64,000 bases of DNA. Origin: Dermacentor variabilis (lineage: Eukaryota; Arthropoda; Arachnida; Ixodida; Ixodidae). A program made the translations under genes and the position numbers. The stretch spans positions 34,682,277 through 34,746,276 of the forward strand of contig NC_134569.1 in NCBI RefSeq assembly GCF_050947875.1, written 5' to 3'. The notes beneath the pieces are model-generated. The model made no database searches. It was given only the letters and a program-made list of their open reading frames with translations, and was not told the origin of the DNA. Shown here piece by piece: positions 1 through 12,840 of the stretch. Each line of letters begins with the position of its first letter. The stretch's first letter is position 1.

Positions 1-157
1 CTTCCGCAACCGCTGCTTTACTTTCACGTAACTACTTTTATCATTCCACATGCATCAATAACTGCCTGATCGCACCTTCTGCCATGAAATAAGCGCCCGG
101 AAAAAAGAAGCAGCTCAATACATGCAGCTTGCCGCAGTCTGTCACGAAAAAAAAATA

Positions 158-332
158 CAAATATGAGACTTGACGTGCCAAAACCACGACATGATTATGA
201 CGCACGCTGTAGTAGTGGACTCCGGAATACTTTTGATTACCTGGGGTCCTTTAACTGCAGCTAAATTTAGATAAACGGGTGTTTCTGCATTTTTCCCCAA
301 TCGAAATGCGGCCGCCGTTGACATGCGGTCTC
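158..332 (-). mobile_element. tRNA-derived SINE, body fragment lacking the tRNA head
   Basis: Read on the reverse strand this stretch begins with 'gcggccgcatttcgattgg', continues through a poly-A-interrupted 'aaatgcagaaacacccg' block and a 'ggaccccaggtaatcaaaa' block, and ends with 'gtcgtggttttggcacgtca'. The same succession of blocks occurs on the forward strand at about 41227-41385, where it follows a tRNA-like head. Here the head with the A and B boxes is absent, so the copy is 5'-truncated. Family membership is seen directly by comparing the two copies; the assignment to a tick SINE is from memory of tick genomic sequence. Confidence 0.8.
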
Positions 333-1506
333 AGTCCACATTTCTTTCTCCGCACCGTTCGTCTGAACGTTTCGATAGGTTACACTTTTAATGTTTGCCT
401 GAATTAAACACCGTGCATTCTCAACAAAGCGCCAGTGGTGTAGCTTGTAAACAGAAACAAACATCTGGGCCTGTTGTACGGCCCCGCTCAGCCATATATG
501 TAATATCTCGGTTGCGCACAGAGCCAGGTTGTTCGCCGAGCACAGCTGTTCGCTTTCTGTTAAACAGTGAGCAGTACCTTATCAGGAGATCAAAAACAAT
601 GAAATCATTATTGAAACGGCAGCTTCCATAATAATGACTTCGTTTAATGGTAAAAAAAGGAAACTGAGCTCCTTTGTGCGCTCGTTTTCTAGGCAAAGCA
701 ACGTAATTTATGAATGAGATTTACACCGGTGTCACACGACCCCTTTCAATGTAAATGTAAGACAAATCTCTCAACTAAATGTCATGGGTGCGGCTCTTAG
801 TATAGGATTAATGTGAATGGGAATCGTAAGGACGTCTACAGTTGAAACTGCATTGTAATTAGGCAATTGTCTTAGCAAGCAGTCGTTCAGAAGCGTCAGT
901 AAGCACAGCAGTTATTCACGTTGTTCGTGGGTTCAACGCAGAAACGACAAGACTAGATAACTTGCTTTTTAATGCGCAACAATTTGCAAGGGATTAAAAT
1001 ATTCGAATGAACGGTCAAGATATTTTTGCAAGGTCGAAAAATGAAAAAAATACAGTTTTATAATTCAATCATAAATATAAATAAAACATGCTGGCGCAAA
1101 AACATCATATGAGCACGTTCATTTATTTATTATGTAAGATAAGTAAAATAGAGACAACACAAGGCGCCTGGTCACGAATGCTCCACCATTCACAATGCAA
1201 GCGTGCTAACACCATGGCACTGATATGAGAAGCATAACGACTGAACATCAAAACATGAGATATGCATTGGGGCGCAGGAAGCACCAGCAAACGAATGGCA
1301 ATAAATAAAGAATGCACAATCTATTGTTTCTATACACAGAAAAGCGTAAAGCAAAAGTATTTCATAACACATGGCAAGTCAACTCTTAAAGGAACACAAG
1401 TAGCCACAGTACCAATACAGCAGTTTTTTTCTTAATCAGACAATTTAAAAAAAAAAATAAAGGATCGGCGCTTTTCAATCGTACCCGACAACTCATCTGG
1501 TCGTTT
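333..1506. other. Unassigned AT-rich interval
   Basis: Only short open frames occur here, with no recognisable domain and no repeat shared with the rest of the window. A poly-A/T stretch lies near 1440-1460. I see nothing that supports a gene. Confidence 0.5.
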
Positions 1507-1866
1507 TCACGAAGATTGAACTGTCGATGAGCGGGTCCTATGTTTGGGTTTCGTGAGGTACGCTGAAAGGCTTTCAAAAATGCTTGTGACGACGTTAGGC
1601 TTCAGCGTCGACTTTTCACGCTCCACGGACATGGCATCGCAGTTTATATCCTTATTATAGGCACTTAATATGTCCGAGGCGTCGAAGTGTACCGCGCACA
1701 AGCACGTATATTTGTATTCAAAGTTAGAACCACCACTTTCCTGCCGTGGTATGGCCCGCTTCTATTTGTCGCGCTGCTCCTGGACACTCGGTAAATATAA
1801 CAACACCTTTTCGGTCGTTGTCTTGTAGACGGAACGGCACCCCATCACACAACACATGTTCGCCAT
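1507..1866 (-). pseudogene. THAP-type zinc-finger domain with one internal stop
   Basis: THAP domains are C2CH zinc-binding DNA-binding modules found in chromatin regulators and in P-element-like transposases. On the reverse strand an ATG in good context (GACGATGGC) at 1866 opens a frame that runs to a stop at 1507. All four zinc ligands are visible: Cys in MANMC, Cys in VMGC about five residues later, and the Cys and His of CAVH about fifty residues further on. It is followed by an aromatic Phe and ends with a box (LKPNVVTSIF) equivalent to the AVPxxF motif that closes THAP domains. The only lesion is TAG at 1762-1764, where the family has its invariant Trp (a TGG to TAG change). No transposase or other domain is attached. 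It may be a decayed exon, a retrocopy, or an intact gene with a sequencing error at that base. Confidence 0.75.
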
Positions 1867-2494
1867 CGTCGTCGTACCCCGCCACTTCAGCTAAACAGTC
1901 CTGAACTCGAAAAATAGGGCAGCACATGCACGAAACGTACCACATCAATCAGTTAGTCTCTCACAGCGCAAGCGTTTTGCGTAGCGAACAATGCCCTATG
2001 ATGCACAATGGCGCCGCGTCGCGGATGTTTCGAGCAGCGTATGAACCACTCCCATACCGTGATGGTGGAGGTTCGTGACCAGAAAACACGGAAGGACTCT
2101 GCTGCTACGCAAAGCACTGCCTGTAATTTTACACCTTCATCGCAGTTTTGCGAATATTGTCACAGTCCCGTAACAATATAAAGCGGAATTGAAGCGGCTC
2201 CGAGCAATCCGTCGTCACGCTGAACGACGGTATAGGGGCACAAAATCCATCTACGACTTGAGGGAGGCGAGACGCTTGCATAAGAAGAGTCAGCATCGAA
2301 TCAGTGCTTTCCAGTCATTAAGATGGAAATGTCTATGCCAGTCGCTTGATTCACACTAGCCTCCATCTCAACTATGGAGAATTGTCTGCGACCTACGAGC
2401 ATTGACACAGCAGCGTAGCCCCTTCAACTGCCTTGCTCTCCACCAAGGCCGTCAGAAAATCGAAGTAGCAGGAGACTTCGGCGCCAGGAGGAAA
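1867..2494. other. Unassigned interval upstream of the THAP segment
   Basis: This lies 5' of the reverse-strand THAP start and could include its promoter, but I see no clear TATA box or CpG cluster. No coding potential is evident. Confidence 0.4.
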
Positions 2495-2625
2495 AAGAAA
2501 AGTAGAAGGCAGGGAGGTTAACCGGAATAACGTCCGGTTGGCTACCTTACATCGGGGAAATGGGAAAGGGGGAAAGCAAAGATCACAGGGAGAGAGTGGA
2601 GGGAAGGAAAGAAGGACATTGCGGT
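2495..2625 (-). repeat. I-clade LINE 3'-UTR family, reverse copy
   Basis: The stretch contains 'ggcagggaggttaacc', then 'ccggttggctacc' and a purine-rich block. Its reverse complement is the block 'gggtagcca...gttaacctccctgcctttcc' that follows LINE coding debris at 4990-5075 and 11420-11560 on the forward strand. It therefore belongs to the same 3'-UTR family, here in opposite orientation and directly abutting the forward-strand reverse transcriptase that starts at about 2626. Confidence 0.75.
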
Positions 2626-3751
2626 GAGTTCGCTGAGGCGTGTGGTCTTACAGAATCGGCCAGGATTGACGGTAAAGGATCCGCGTTCAGGGCGAGTATT
2701 CTTGAAAACACGCCGATATCAAGATTCCCGGATGGACAATCTGTTCTCTGCAGGGGAGCTTCAAGCACCTTTCGCAACATGCAAGCGTTCCTCATCACCT
2801 GGACCTGGTGGTGTCACTTACACGGCTCTGTCTAACCTCGGTCAAACAGCTTGGCGGGTCCTTTTAGCTATATACAATGACTTGTGGTACAACGGATTAG
2901 TTCCTCCCTCGTGGAAGTCCAGCCTGTTTGTTCCTCTGCTCAAACCAGGTAAATCTTCCCTAGACTTGGACTTCTATCACCCCATCGCACTTGCCAGCAG
3001 TTTTGGAAAGGCGATGGAGAGGATGGTATTTACTCGCCTAGAGTGGTACGTGGAGCTTAACGAGATATGCCCTCATGCTGTCATCGGCTGTCAGCGTGGA
3101 CGGTCCTCGATAGATAACGTGATTGACATTGTCTCGTCTACACAGCAACAAAAAAGCCCGAAGAGATTATCTGCGGTTATGTTCTTGGACGTGCAAAGCG
3201 CATACGACAATGTATCGCATGAAGCTATTCTGGACGCCTTGGGGAACGTTGAACTTAGGGGCCGTGGCTACCGTTTCATTTACAGTTATTTGAGAGGCAG
3301 AACATTCTTAGTAGAAACAGAAGCTGGAACAACAACGCATCATTCCAGTTGTCAAGAGAGAGAGATGAAGAGGAAAGGCAGAGAGTTTAACCAGATATTC
3401 TAGTTCTCAAGGTTTTCCTCAAGGTGAGCTCCTGAGCTCCCATTTAACGTTGCGCTGATTGACCTTCTTGATCTACTTCCGCGGCCCGTGCATGTGTTAA
3501 TATACTCAGACGACATCTGCATCTTGGCATCAACGGTGACGCATCTACACGTACGTATCAGGCTTCAAGGAGCGACTACGCTGACATCAAACTACCTTCA
3601 AGGAAGGGGACTAGAGCTGTCATCTGAGAAGTGCTCGCTGGTTGCCTTCACGCACAAGGCGATGGGCCCCTGCGTCGTTAAAATCAATGGACACGCTATT
3701 AGTTATGAAGAGACCCACCACTTTGTGGGAGCCCTCATATTGCCTACATGA
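2626..3751 (+). pseudogene. Non-LTR reverse transcriptase domain, frameshifted
   Basis: The enzyme copies element RNA into DNA at the target site. Recognisable fingers and palm motifs occur in order: a proline-rich entry (SSPGPGGV), the WKSS..VPLLKPGK segment, the PIALASSFGK block (the first residue of the usual YRP is altered to His), a RGRSSIDN segment, the catalytic palm block FLDVQSAYDNV with its Asp, and about 100 residues later the YSDD box, a variant of the usual YADD. A stop and a frame change lie between the two palm Asp boxes, where a 47-bp insertion has entered. The proline-glutamine-glycine signature before YSDD is still legible across the break at about 3412-3430. Confidence 0.85.
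3356..3402 (-). repeat. Tiny nested 3'-UTR insertion inside the reverse transcriptase
   Basis: About 47 bp reading (on the forward strand) GAGAGAGAGATGAAGAGG, then AAAGGCAGAGAGTTTAACC, matches the end of the reverse-oriented 3'-UTR family. It is bracketed by AGTTGTCAAG on the left and AGTTCTCAAG on the right, a probable target-site duplication with one mismatch. It interrupts the reverse transcriptase reading frame. The simplest reading is an extremely 5'-truncated retrotransposition event. Confidence 0.6.
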
Positions 3752-3825
3752 AAAATAAGCTCACCATGATCACCCACGGGCTAATTTTTCTTGTGGCGAA
3801 ATTGTGAGGTTCATATATACGAGCG

Positions 3826-4200
3826 ATGCTTCAACTTAATACTGTACTTTTCCTTGGCTTCATGCGCTACAGCTTACATGTGCTGGGCAGAACACGCAGA
3901 ACAAACGTGAACGCCCTCCGGTCGATTGAAGCTCAAACACTGAGAATATGCCTTGGCCTTCCGAGATGTGCATCTTTAGCAGTGAGTGTCGTGATCGCGC
4001 GTGATCATCCATTCACAGATTATAGTCGCGTCGATGTCTTAAGAATACACATCAGGCATTTCGCCCGTATTCTATCACACCGACTCACCTCTCTTCCTGC
4101 TTCTAGGTCACACTCTGTGTTCAGCGATGTTATTGCTTCACATCATTCAGTGCTTCCCTCGAACTTCACTCGTGCAGCAAGACCACCATTACCGTTGTGA
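3826..4200 (+). pseudogene. LINE ORF2 linker between RT and RNase H
   Basis: The 124-residue frame carries the hydrophobic stretch FLGFMRYSLHVL, then a LRSIEAQTLRICLGLPRCAS block and IARDHP, as in the region between reverse transcriptase and RNase H of I-clade and related LINEs. The segment between it and the YSDD box (3752-3825) is shifted and partly deleted. No independent function is implied. Confidence 0.75.
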
Positions 4201-4229
4201 TGCCTACAATCTACACTACTGCTCCTGCA

Positions 4230-4882
4230 TGACAAACACAGCGGAAGCCTTCATATTTACACGGATGATTCAGCTTCTTTTGGAAGCTCAGCAGGCGCAG
4301 TGGTTATTCCTGCGAAGTCCATCACCATAAATTTGAGAAATGGCATTTTATATCACCAATGGCTGCAGAACTCGCCGCCCTCCGTGCTGCTCTAGAATTT
4401 GCAACTGAAGAACCGTCACAAACAGGGACCATCTACTCCGGCTCCATGGCCGCTCTTCAGTGCATTATGTTCCCATTTCTTCATTCAACAAATGAACATA
4501 TTATCGCTGACATAACACTTCTTCATCACCACCCAATAAACAAAAAGCACAACACGGTTTATCAGCGGATACTGGATCATAGGAGTATCTACGGAAGTGA
4601 CCGTGCAGATAAGGCCGCTTGTGGTTTGGCGTGGCCGTCACAAATGCCCACTCATTTCAGATCGGAAGGGCCAGCAGCCCTGCATGCGATAACTGTAAGT
4701 GCAAGGAAACAATCGCCCACCTTCTCTGTGAGCTTCTCCGCTTTAGTACACGAAAGAAAGAACTTCCAAGATTATTAGATAGTCTTGACAAACTTGATAG
4801 TCTTTGTCAGAGGAGACCGTCCGTGGCCGAGACCATCCTCAGCATAGAAGGCTTTGGAAGCGTTGTTGCGCTTCTTGCCTAG
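4230..4882 (+). pseudogene. RNase H domain and C-terminal zinc knuckle of the I-clade element
   Basis: RNase H removes the RNA template during element replication. The first catalytic Asp lies in the segment TDDSAS near 4260, the Glu in AAELAALRAALEF from about 4362, and the last His/Asp pair in DHRSIYGSDRADKAA near 4590. The middle Asp, normally in a CDS box, has become Gly (SGSMAAL), so the site is incomplete. After a frame shift the C-terminal knuckle ACDNCKCKETIAHLLC is readable from about 4675. This knuckle is typical of LINE ORF2 C termini. Confidence 0.8.
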
Positions 4883-4904
4883 TCTCAGAGAGAAACTTCA
4901 AGCA

Positions 4905-5080
4905 GTGCCATGGTCTCCTTTCCTTTTCCTCTTTCTTCCGCGCTCTTTTTTCTGTTTTTTATAATCTCTTTTCTATTATCTTTAATTTCTTTTACCCCTT
5001 CTGCCCAGCACAGGGTAGCCAGCTGTTCTCAAAACTGGCTAACCATCCTGTCTTTCCGTCTATTCCTGCTTCCTCCTTCC
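4905..5080 (+). repeat. I-clade LINE 3' UTR
   Basis: A T-rich tract is followed by 'cagggtagccagctg', 'actggctaaccatcc' and a pyrimidine-rich end. Its reverse complement matches 31630-31805 closely over the whole length, including a shared AAAGATAATAGAAAAGAGAT block, so the two are the same subfamily. It follows the ORF2 remnant at the expected position. Confidence 0.8.
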
Positions 5081-5248
5081 TTTTGCTGAGGTTGCAGTAC
5101 ACAGCATCAACGTGCCCCCTTTGCGTGACGAAGGTGAAAACCTGCATCATAAAGGTGATAAGGTTGGTGGTCACTTCGCTTAGTAGCCGGAAAGAATTGC
5201 ATGGGGATATGGAACAGTAGCATTTTCACACTGAACAATATTACACTG

Positions 5249-7150
<1,902 letters not shown>

Positions 7151-7154
7151 ACCT

Positions 7155-7250
7155 TTTCATCAGTGCAGAGTAGCCAATTGGGCTCAGCCTGGCTAACTTC
7201 CTTGCCTTTTCCTTATCATTTCTGTCTCTCTGTTTTTTCCTTTGATTGCT
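7155..7250 (+). repeat. I-clade LINE 3'-UTR copy
   Basis: The stretch 'gcagagtagccaattggg' followed by 'cctggctaacttccttgcc' and a pyrimidine tract matches the 3'-UTR family at 4990-5075. No coding remnant precedes it, so it is a short 5'-truncated insertion. Confidence 0.7.
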
Positions 7251-9631
7251 GAGAATTCGATTTTCTACTGTCCCTCACTGCACGACTGAGACCTGTATTT
7301 CATCGTGGAAGCCGAGAGTATATAAGCTGTATAACTCAAGATGGCCCTCGACACCATGCTCGGGCAGTTTGCATTTCACAGAAAGGCGCTAGAGGAAAAA
7401 TGTGCATTATAGTAGTAACCAAGAATCAGAATGGCTTCAGCAACTTGGAACAAGACGCTGATGATGCGGAACTCACGCTGGTATTGGATGGTGGTGTGTT
7501 CTGCTCTATGGGAATTTAAAAACAAACTCCGCTGTCTTAATTTTCTTTTAATTTGTTATTCATTTCCAATCAATGTTACTTTCACTTTAATGTCTTCATT
7601 TTATGAGTAGTTTAATACAGCTGTTCTTCTCCTTTATCCCTAATTTAAATATTTTTGATCATTTAGTCGATTTAGTTTGACTGAATTACGCATGTGAGCA
7701 CAGGTTGTCTGAACTGCGCATTATTCTTTTTTTAATCTTCGTTATTGCTTTTTACTCTTCTTAGAGTATTTGTTGCCTTATATTTCTTCTTGCCACCAGA
7801 TTCATACCTTAAGTGCTCCTTCCTTCCTTCGAAGTGGGCTAGTGAAATAGTTTCACGATCAGTATCGTCTTCTTCAGGATAGAACTGTTGACTGGGTGTC
7901 TGCAATAAGTGGTCAAAAATTTACGGCTTTCGGGGCCTTATGCATTTTTCACGCGTGGTGTAGCTTTCCTTCTGACGATGCACATTTTTCATCAGCTTGT
8001 AACTGTTATCGAATTGTCGCGCGGCGCAAGACGTGCCTTTGGTATTGAAAAATCCATTAATGTTGTGGCAGATTCTGTGAAGAATGAGTCTTGTCTAACC
8101 ATGTGGCCTTGTTCAAGCAGAAAATTACAAAATAGGGGATAAGACGGAGACATTAGCTTGGCTGATCGCCTGCAACGTTACTGCTAGTTCTGGGCGATAT
8201 TTATGGTATACAGGAGCGTGGTAAGGGGGGGGGGGGATCGCACTGGGCATGTACTTTAATACATGGGCGCCTGATGTATATTACCAGTTCTTCCTTTGTG
8301 TGTGGTGCCTTCAGGAACTGGAGCCGCAGATGACCCAAGATCAGCTCTCCGGTCTAATATTGTAAATGAATGCTGCCCGCACTGCAGTTTGCTACCTTGT
8401 TATAGCTGAACTCTTGTAGCTGAGAGTAGCAATAATGATACTATAGGTATCATTTGAGGCCCCACATACACCTGACAGGAAAGGGAAAGCGAGCAGCAGG
8501 CGTACAAGTGCCACGGGAAGGGGCACGTCTGGCTGGCCTTCAGAATGGATGAGGAAACAGAAACATAGAAATGGAAGATAGGAAGAACAGAGGTAAAGCG
8601 GAAAGAAAGAGCAAAATGAGAAATTTCAAACACTAAAGCATAACTAATCTCGCACACAGTACAGGTCACCGCAAGTGGCGCTACTGAAGGGAACTTGAAA
8701 TAGAAGAAATAGCGTCTGAGGTCTTCTCATTTCAAAAGAAAGAAATAGGCTACAAATGTGGTTAGTTGTATGTAAATACAACTAATACAGTTGTAAATAC
8801 AGTTGTAAATGTGACCTTGGTTAGTTACTTCTAGAAAAGTAAGGAAAGTGCGATGACCTTTAGCGCGTCATGATAAACAACCAGCGGGGTACGAAGATTC
8901 ATCCACTGTCGTGCGCCGCAGTCCAAAAAGATGATAGTCCCTCACTAGAGACGTGCGTTGCGCAATGAAGGTGTTACACTATAATATCAGGTACTGGAGT
9001 TTCTCTCAGCAACCGTAAGACTACGCTAAAGACTGTCCGCACGTCCTTGTTCGTATAAGCGTTAACACATGCTCACACAGCCAACGCTTAGCTTGATTAG
9101 TTGGGCTTTAGCGCTACGTGGTAAGCATCGACAGCGAACACAGGACGGAAAAGTTCGTAAGAGAGCACTGTCGGACGGAATCCACACATTAGTGGGAGAT
9201 GATGTGAGTGAGACAGACCTATCAGTGTAGTTTATGATAGTGAGCCTTGTAGCAGGTGTTAGGCTCAAGAGCAAGGTATGTTAGCGATGGCTCAGGAGCA
9301 TTTTTCTCGCTCTTGATTCCAGGCATTTACCCGACGATTAACCACGAAGGAAGCGTCCATTGTGGTTCCGTCGCTACAGAAATGACATGATATAGTTCGC
9401 CAAGAGCTAGACATCTGGGTCGCAGGGCCACTGCTAGAGGAAAGCTTATTGACCTACCACTGCGGCAACAAAGCTCGCGTCAGGGCTAGAAGAACTGCTA
9501 CAGAAGCATTAGAACTGAAAGGCATCTGCTCTCTGCAAGGGTTCCTACAGTTGATTTGTTTTCCACTTGCCTACAAACGCCACCAGGGCTTCTGCATCTT
9601 TGCCAGTAAGCACATTTCTGATGGATTGGGA
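7251..9631. other. Unassigned interval
   Basis: A short poly-G run (8226-8236) and AT-rich sequence are present. A 77-codon forward frame at 7909-8142 has no family resemblance. I see no repeat shared with other parts of the window. Confidence 0.45.
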
Positions 9632-10284
9632 AACTTCTCAGTTTTATTAAATTTTTAAACATTGTCTGTTGCAGACAACTTAATTCTAGTCCTTAAGCTG
9701 GATTGTTCAGGGAGGCGGAATTTGCTTGCAGAAAACATCGAAAAAGTTTCCTAATTACCTTAATAAATAATTATTTTTGACACATATTGCAATTTACGAA
9801 TTGTAGCCGATGAGTTTGTCAAGAGAATCCGCTTGGAAAGAATTTTCAGAATGAGACCAGTTTGGAGATATGCGTTTGGTTATATGCGTTGTCAAACTCG
9901 CCGTAAAAATGCCCTGCTGGTCTACCTAATTTCTTAGCAAGCACTCTTTTATGCATATAAGCACAAAATAACTCGAACCCCCTATGTATTTCCTGCATTA
10001 CCTTGGAAAATATTATCTCTAAATTGGTGTAGTTCTGGAAATTCATTTGGAGTGAATGTGTCTTGGAAACTCTCCGGCTACAATTCATGAATGACAATAT
10101 GTGCCGTAAAATAATTAAGAAGCTTATTATTCAGTTTTGTTATTACATGAGTATGTATATCGATTTATTATTTTAGTTTTGTCCGCCTCTTCAAATCACT
10201 CAGCTCAGCGAGAAGAATTATATGCTACCTGCCGCAAGCGAATATTAAAAATTCTGGAAAACTTAAATATAATCACCCTGTACA
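9632..10284. mobile_element. Fold-back (long-TIR) non-autonomous element, copy 1
   Basis: The left arm (about 9632-9820) reappears as an inverted, diverged copy at about 10062-10284. Matching pairs include 'cacatattgcaatttacg' with 'cattcatgaatgacaatatg', 'gaggcgga' with 'tccgcctc', and the outermost 'aaatttttaaac' with 'attaaaaattctgg'. The centre (about 9820-10060) is not symmetrical. It encodes nothing and ends near 'caccctgtaca'. A second copy in the same orientation lies at 41866-42526. The structure resembles a MITE or fold-back element; the mobilising transposase family is not identifiable. Confidence 0.8.
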
Positions 10285-10635
10285 CGGCGCAATCGAGCAT
10301 TCACGGAGCTGCTACCAGTGTTGGTTGATAGATTTTGTGCGTTAGGTTGTCATCCGGCATCAATCCTTGAAATAAACAAAGTCGTGACACACCATGTGCA
10401 GCATGAAATTTTAGAAAAAGTGGTGATCAGGTCCGTGAGTCTAGTTTCACGTGTCTGGCGACAGGTTGCAATGAAGGGTCAGATGGAGTAGTCGACGTCT
10501 ACGGGCTGTTTAGAAGAACTTCTTGTGGGCGAGTTGGTGTATGGCTGAATTAGGCTGCATCTATCTCGCTTTTTTTTTCTTGTGTTCGTTATTTTATACG
10601 CGCCATTCTTCCTAACATAGTCTACAGGCTGCTTC
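10285..10635. other. Unassigned spacer
   Basis: Short AT-rich sequence between the fold-back element and an RNase H fragment. Nothing recognised. Confidence 0.4.
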
Positions 10636-11275
10636 TGGCGTGTGGTGTGCCTACAGGAGGTCGTGCAGATATGTCTTCCGTGGAGGAGCAAGCGCTTTCA
10701 GAGCAGAGCCTCTCCTTTACTCCCTTTGCATTATTGGGTTTTTAAATCACAGAACTTACAAACAGATGATATCCGACATCAGGGAAGTACACCATCAAGC
10801 CCTGGAAACAGGGAGCAGCATCGCCTTTCAGTGGATTCTAGCTCACTGTGGCATCGTCGGCAACAACTTTGATGGCAGGGCTGCCTGGCCTACCCACGAA
10901 CACACCAAGACGGGTTCAAAACATTTGGCGAGGACGGGCACTATCAGGGAACTTCACCTGCTTGCACGCAAAAAGTCACAAGCTTTCTGGAGTTCAAGTT
11001 CCTTCAATTGCCGATTGCATCAGCTGGACTCCTTGCTACGGCTACAACTGTCACCTAGCCTTTAACGCGGCGAAACAACCTTGCTGTGCCGCTTGTGGCT
11101 GGGAGTGGCGTTCACGAACGCTTACTCCTATCGTATAAGAATGACCGAGAGGCCCATGTACGACTCCTGTAGGTGCGAGGAAACCATGAAGCACTTGTTG
11201 TGTACCTGTCCTCACTGCGACGTACACCGTCCTTTTCTTAGGAAAACTTTAAACTGATTTGACTTTAGGACATTT
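10636..11275 (+). pseudogene. I-clade LINE RNase H tail and zinc-knuckle fragment
   Basis: The forward frame from about 10760 reads through an ISDIREVHHQALETG segment, then FQWILAHCGIVGNN, the RNase H box in which the catalytic His sits. The next frame contains a low-similarity linker, and near 11130-11240 a third frame gives YDSCRCEETMKHLLCTCPHC, the C-terminal knuckle that also ends the element at 2626-5378. Two frame shifts separate the parts, and the essential Asp that usually follows GN is lost (GNNFDGRA). The fragment is dead, but of the same family and orientation as the larger element. Confidence 0.8.
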
Positions 11276-11404
11276 TCCGAGTCAAATAGACGCGGACTGT
11301 GGTTACGCTCGTCACTGGCACAAAAAAAAACGATTCCTGCACTAGTACACTACTTGAAGTGCAGCGCTTTAAGAGAACACTTGTGGTGTGCCTGCGCATA
11401 CTCC

Positions 11405-11560
11405 CACGTGTACTCAGTGCTCAGTCACTCTGTCTTTTCCTCTCTCTATTCTCTCTTTTCCTTAACCCCAGTGTAGGGTAGCAAACCGTGTGCTCGTCTT
11501 GTTGACCTCCCTGCATTTCCTCTCCTTCCTCTCCCTCTCTTTTGCCTCTTTTCTTTACAG
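11405..11560 (+). repeat. I-clade LINE 3'-UTR copy
   Basis: 'cagtgtagggtagcaaacc' is followed by 'gttgacctccctgcatttcc' and a CT-rich end. It sits about 130 bp after the zinc-knuckle fragment, so it is probably the 3' end of the same insertion. Confidence 0.75.
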
Positions 11561-12840
11561 CATTGACATCCGCTGTCAGCGCAACGGGAGACGCTTTCCT
11601 TATGAATGAACGGCCGATACCTCAGCCAGAGAATCATGTGATGTAGCCAGACACTTTTTACTGTTCGGGCAGGGGGGGGGGGGGGGATTTTCGGAACACG
11701 GAAATCCTTCGTGTTCTAAGTATTTCCGAAAAAAAAAAACGGTCGCCGTCAGCAACTTTTGTGCCAAGCTTGACAAAAAAGAAAAGCTCTGAAGGATGAC
11801 ACTAGAGGGCAACTTCATCCCTAAGGAGGCGAGCAGAAATCGGACACACACACGATTGCTTATGCGCTACGTACGCCTACGAATATCCCTGACTTTAGGT
11901 TGTAAAGAAGTGAATCAGACATGGACGACGAAGAAAGAACCAAGAAAGATACAAGAATAAGCGCTACAAGAAAGAATTTGCATAATATAGACAGCCAGGC
12001 AGCCCCTTTTCTGTATCTCGCTTTATCTCAAAGCAATGTAATTTCCTGTCAAAGCACACTAAATCTGCGCATATTTGCTTCGCAGATTTGCTTCGCAGAT
12101 TTACCGTGTTTTCTTTCACCTTGCTTTCATTCTAAAGAAAACCCTGACTACTGCACACCTGAAGCTTTAAGAGCCACCTACCATCGTACTGAATATGACA
12201 CATTATTACCGTAAACGTTACGCCAGTGTGGTGGCGCAGAGCTACGCTCACAAACCCTCATATTTCTGCGTTTGTGTAGCAAAATCTGGAACCGCTGCTC
12301 GAATGTCCAGTTCCTCGGGGCTAGCGTTATTGTCGATGACGGATGCCTGTCAGTAATTCCCGCAAGGTGACGCATCGATTACGGAGATAACGATAGAAAA
12401 TGTAGCAACGTTTCAGGTAAAAAAAGCAAGCTCGTCCTCGCACCCATCGAAAAACAATTTAGTTCCATCAACAGCGCCAAGAAGCGACCGACAAAAAGGT
12501 CGAACGAGAATCTGATCAAGCAAAAGCTCCTGTCATTCCATCGAGGCAAGGCCAGCGGCAAACTGAGCTTTCCCCGCAAGGCTGCCGATGGTCTGGGGGC
12601 ACGCGAGTCTCCTTCTGGCCCCCACCAAAAAGCTGCACGACCAGCACAACGCTAACGGCATCTTAAAGGAGATATACGAGCGACTAAACAGATTGCGCGT
12701 GGCATCCCCCCTCCCGCCTTTTTTCGACAGCACCGCAGTGTTCCCTCAGCTCTTGGCTTCTGTTTCACTTGGCTGTTTCGAAGGGGAAAAATAAAGATAG
12801 AGAGAGATAGCGGACAGTGTTGCAAATTTCTAAACAAGGG
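11561..12840. other. Unassigned interval
   Basis: A poly-G run of about 15 (11671-11686) and an A-run near 11730 are present, plus a short duplication of 'tttgcttcgcaga' at about 12067-12095. No gene-like signal. Confidence 0.4.
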
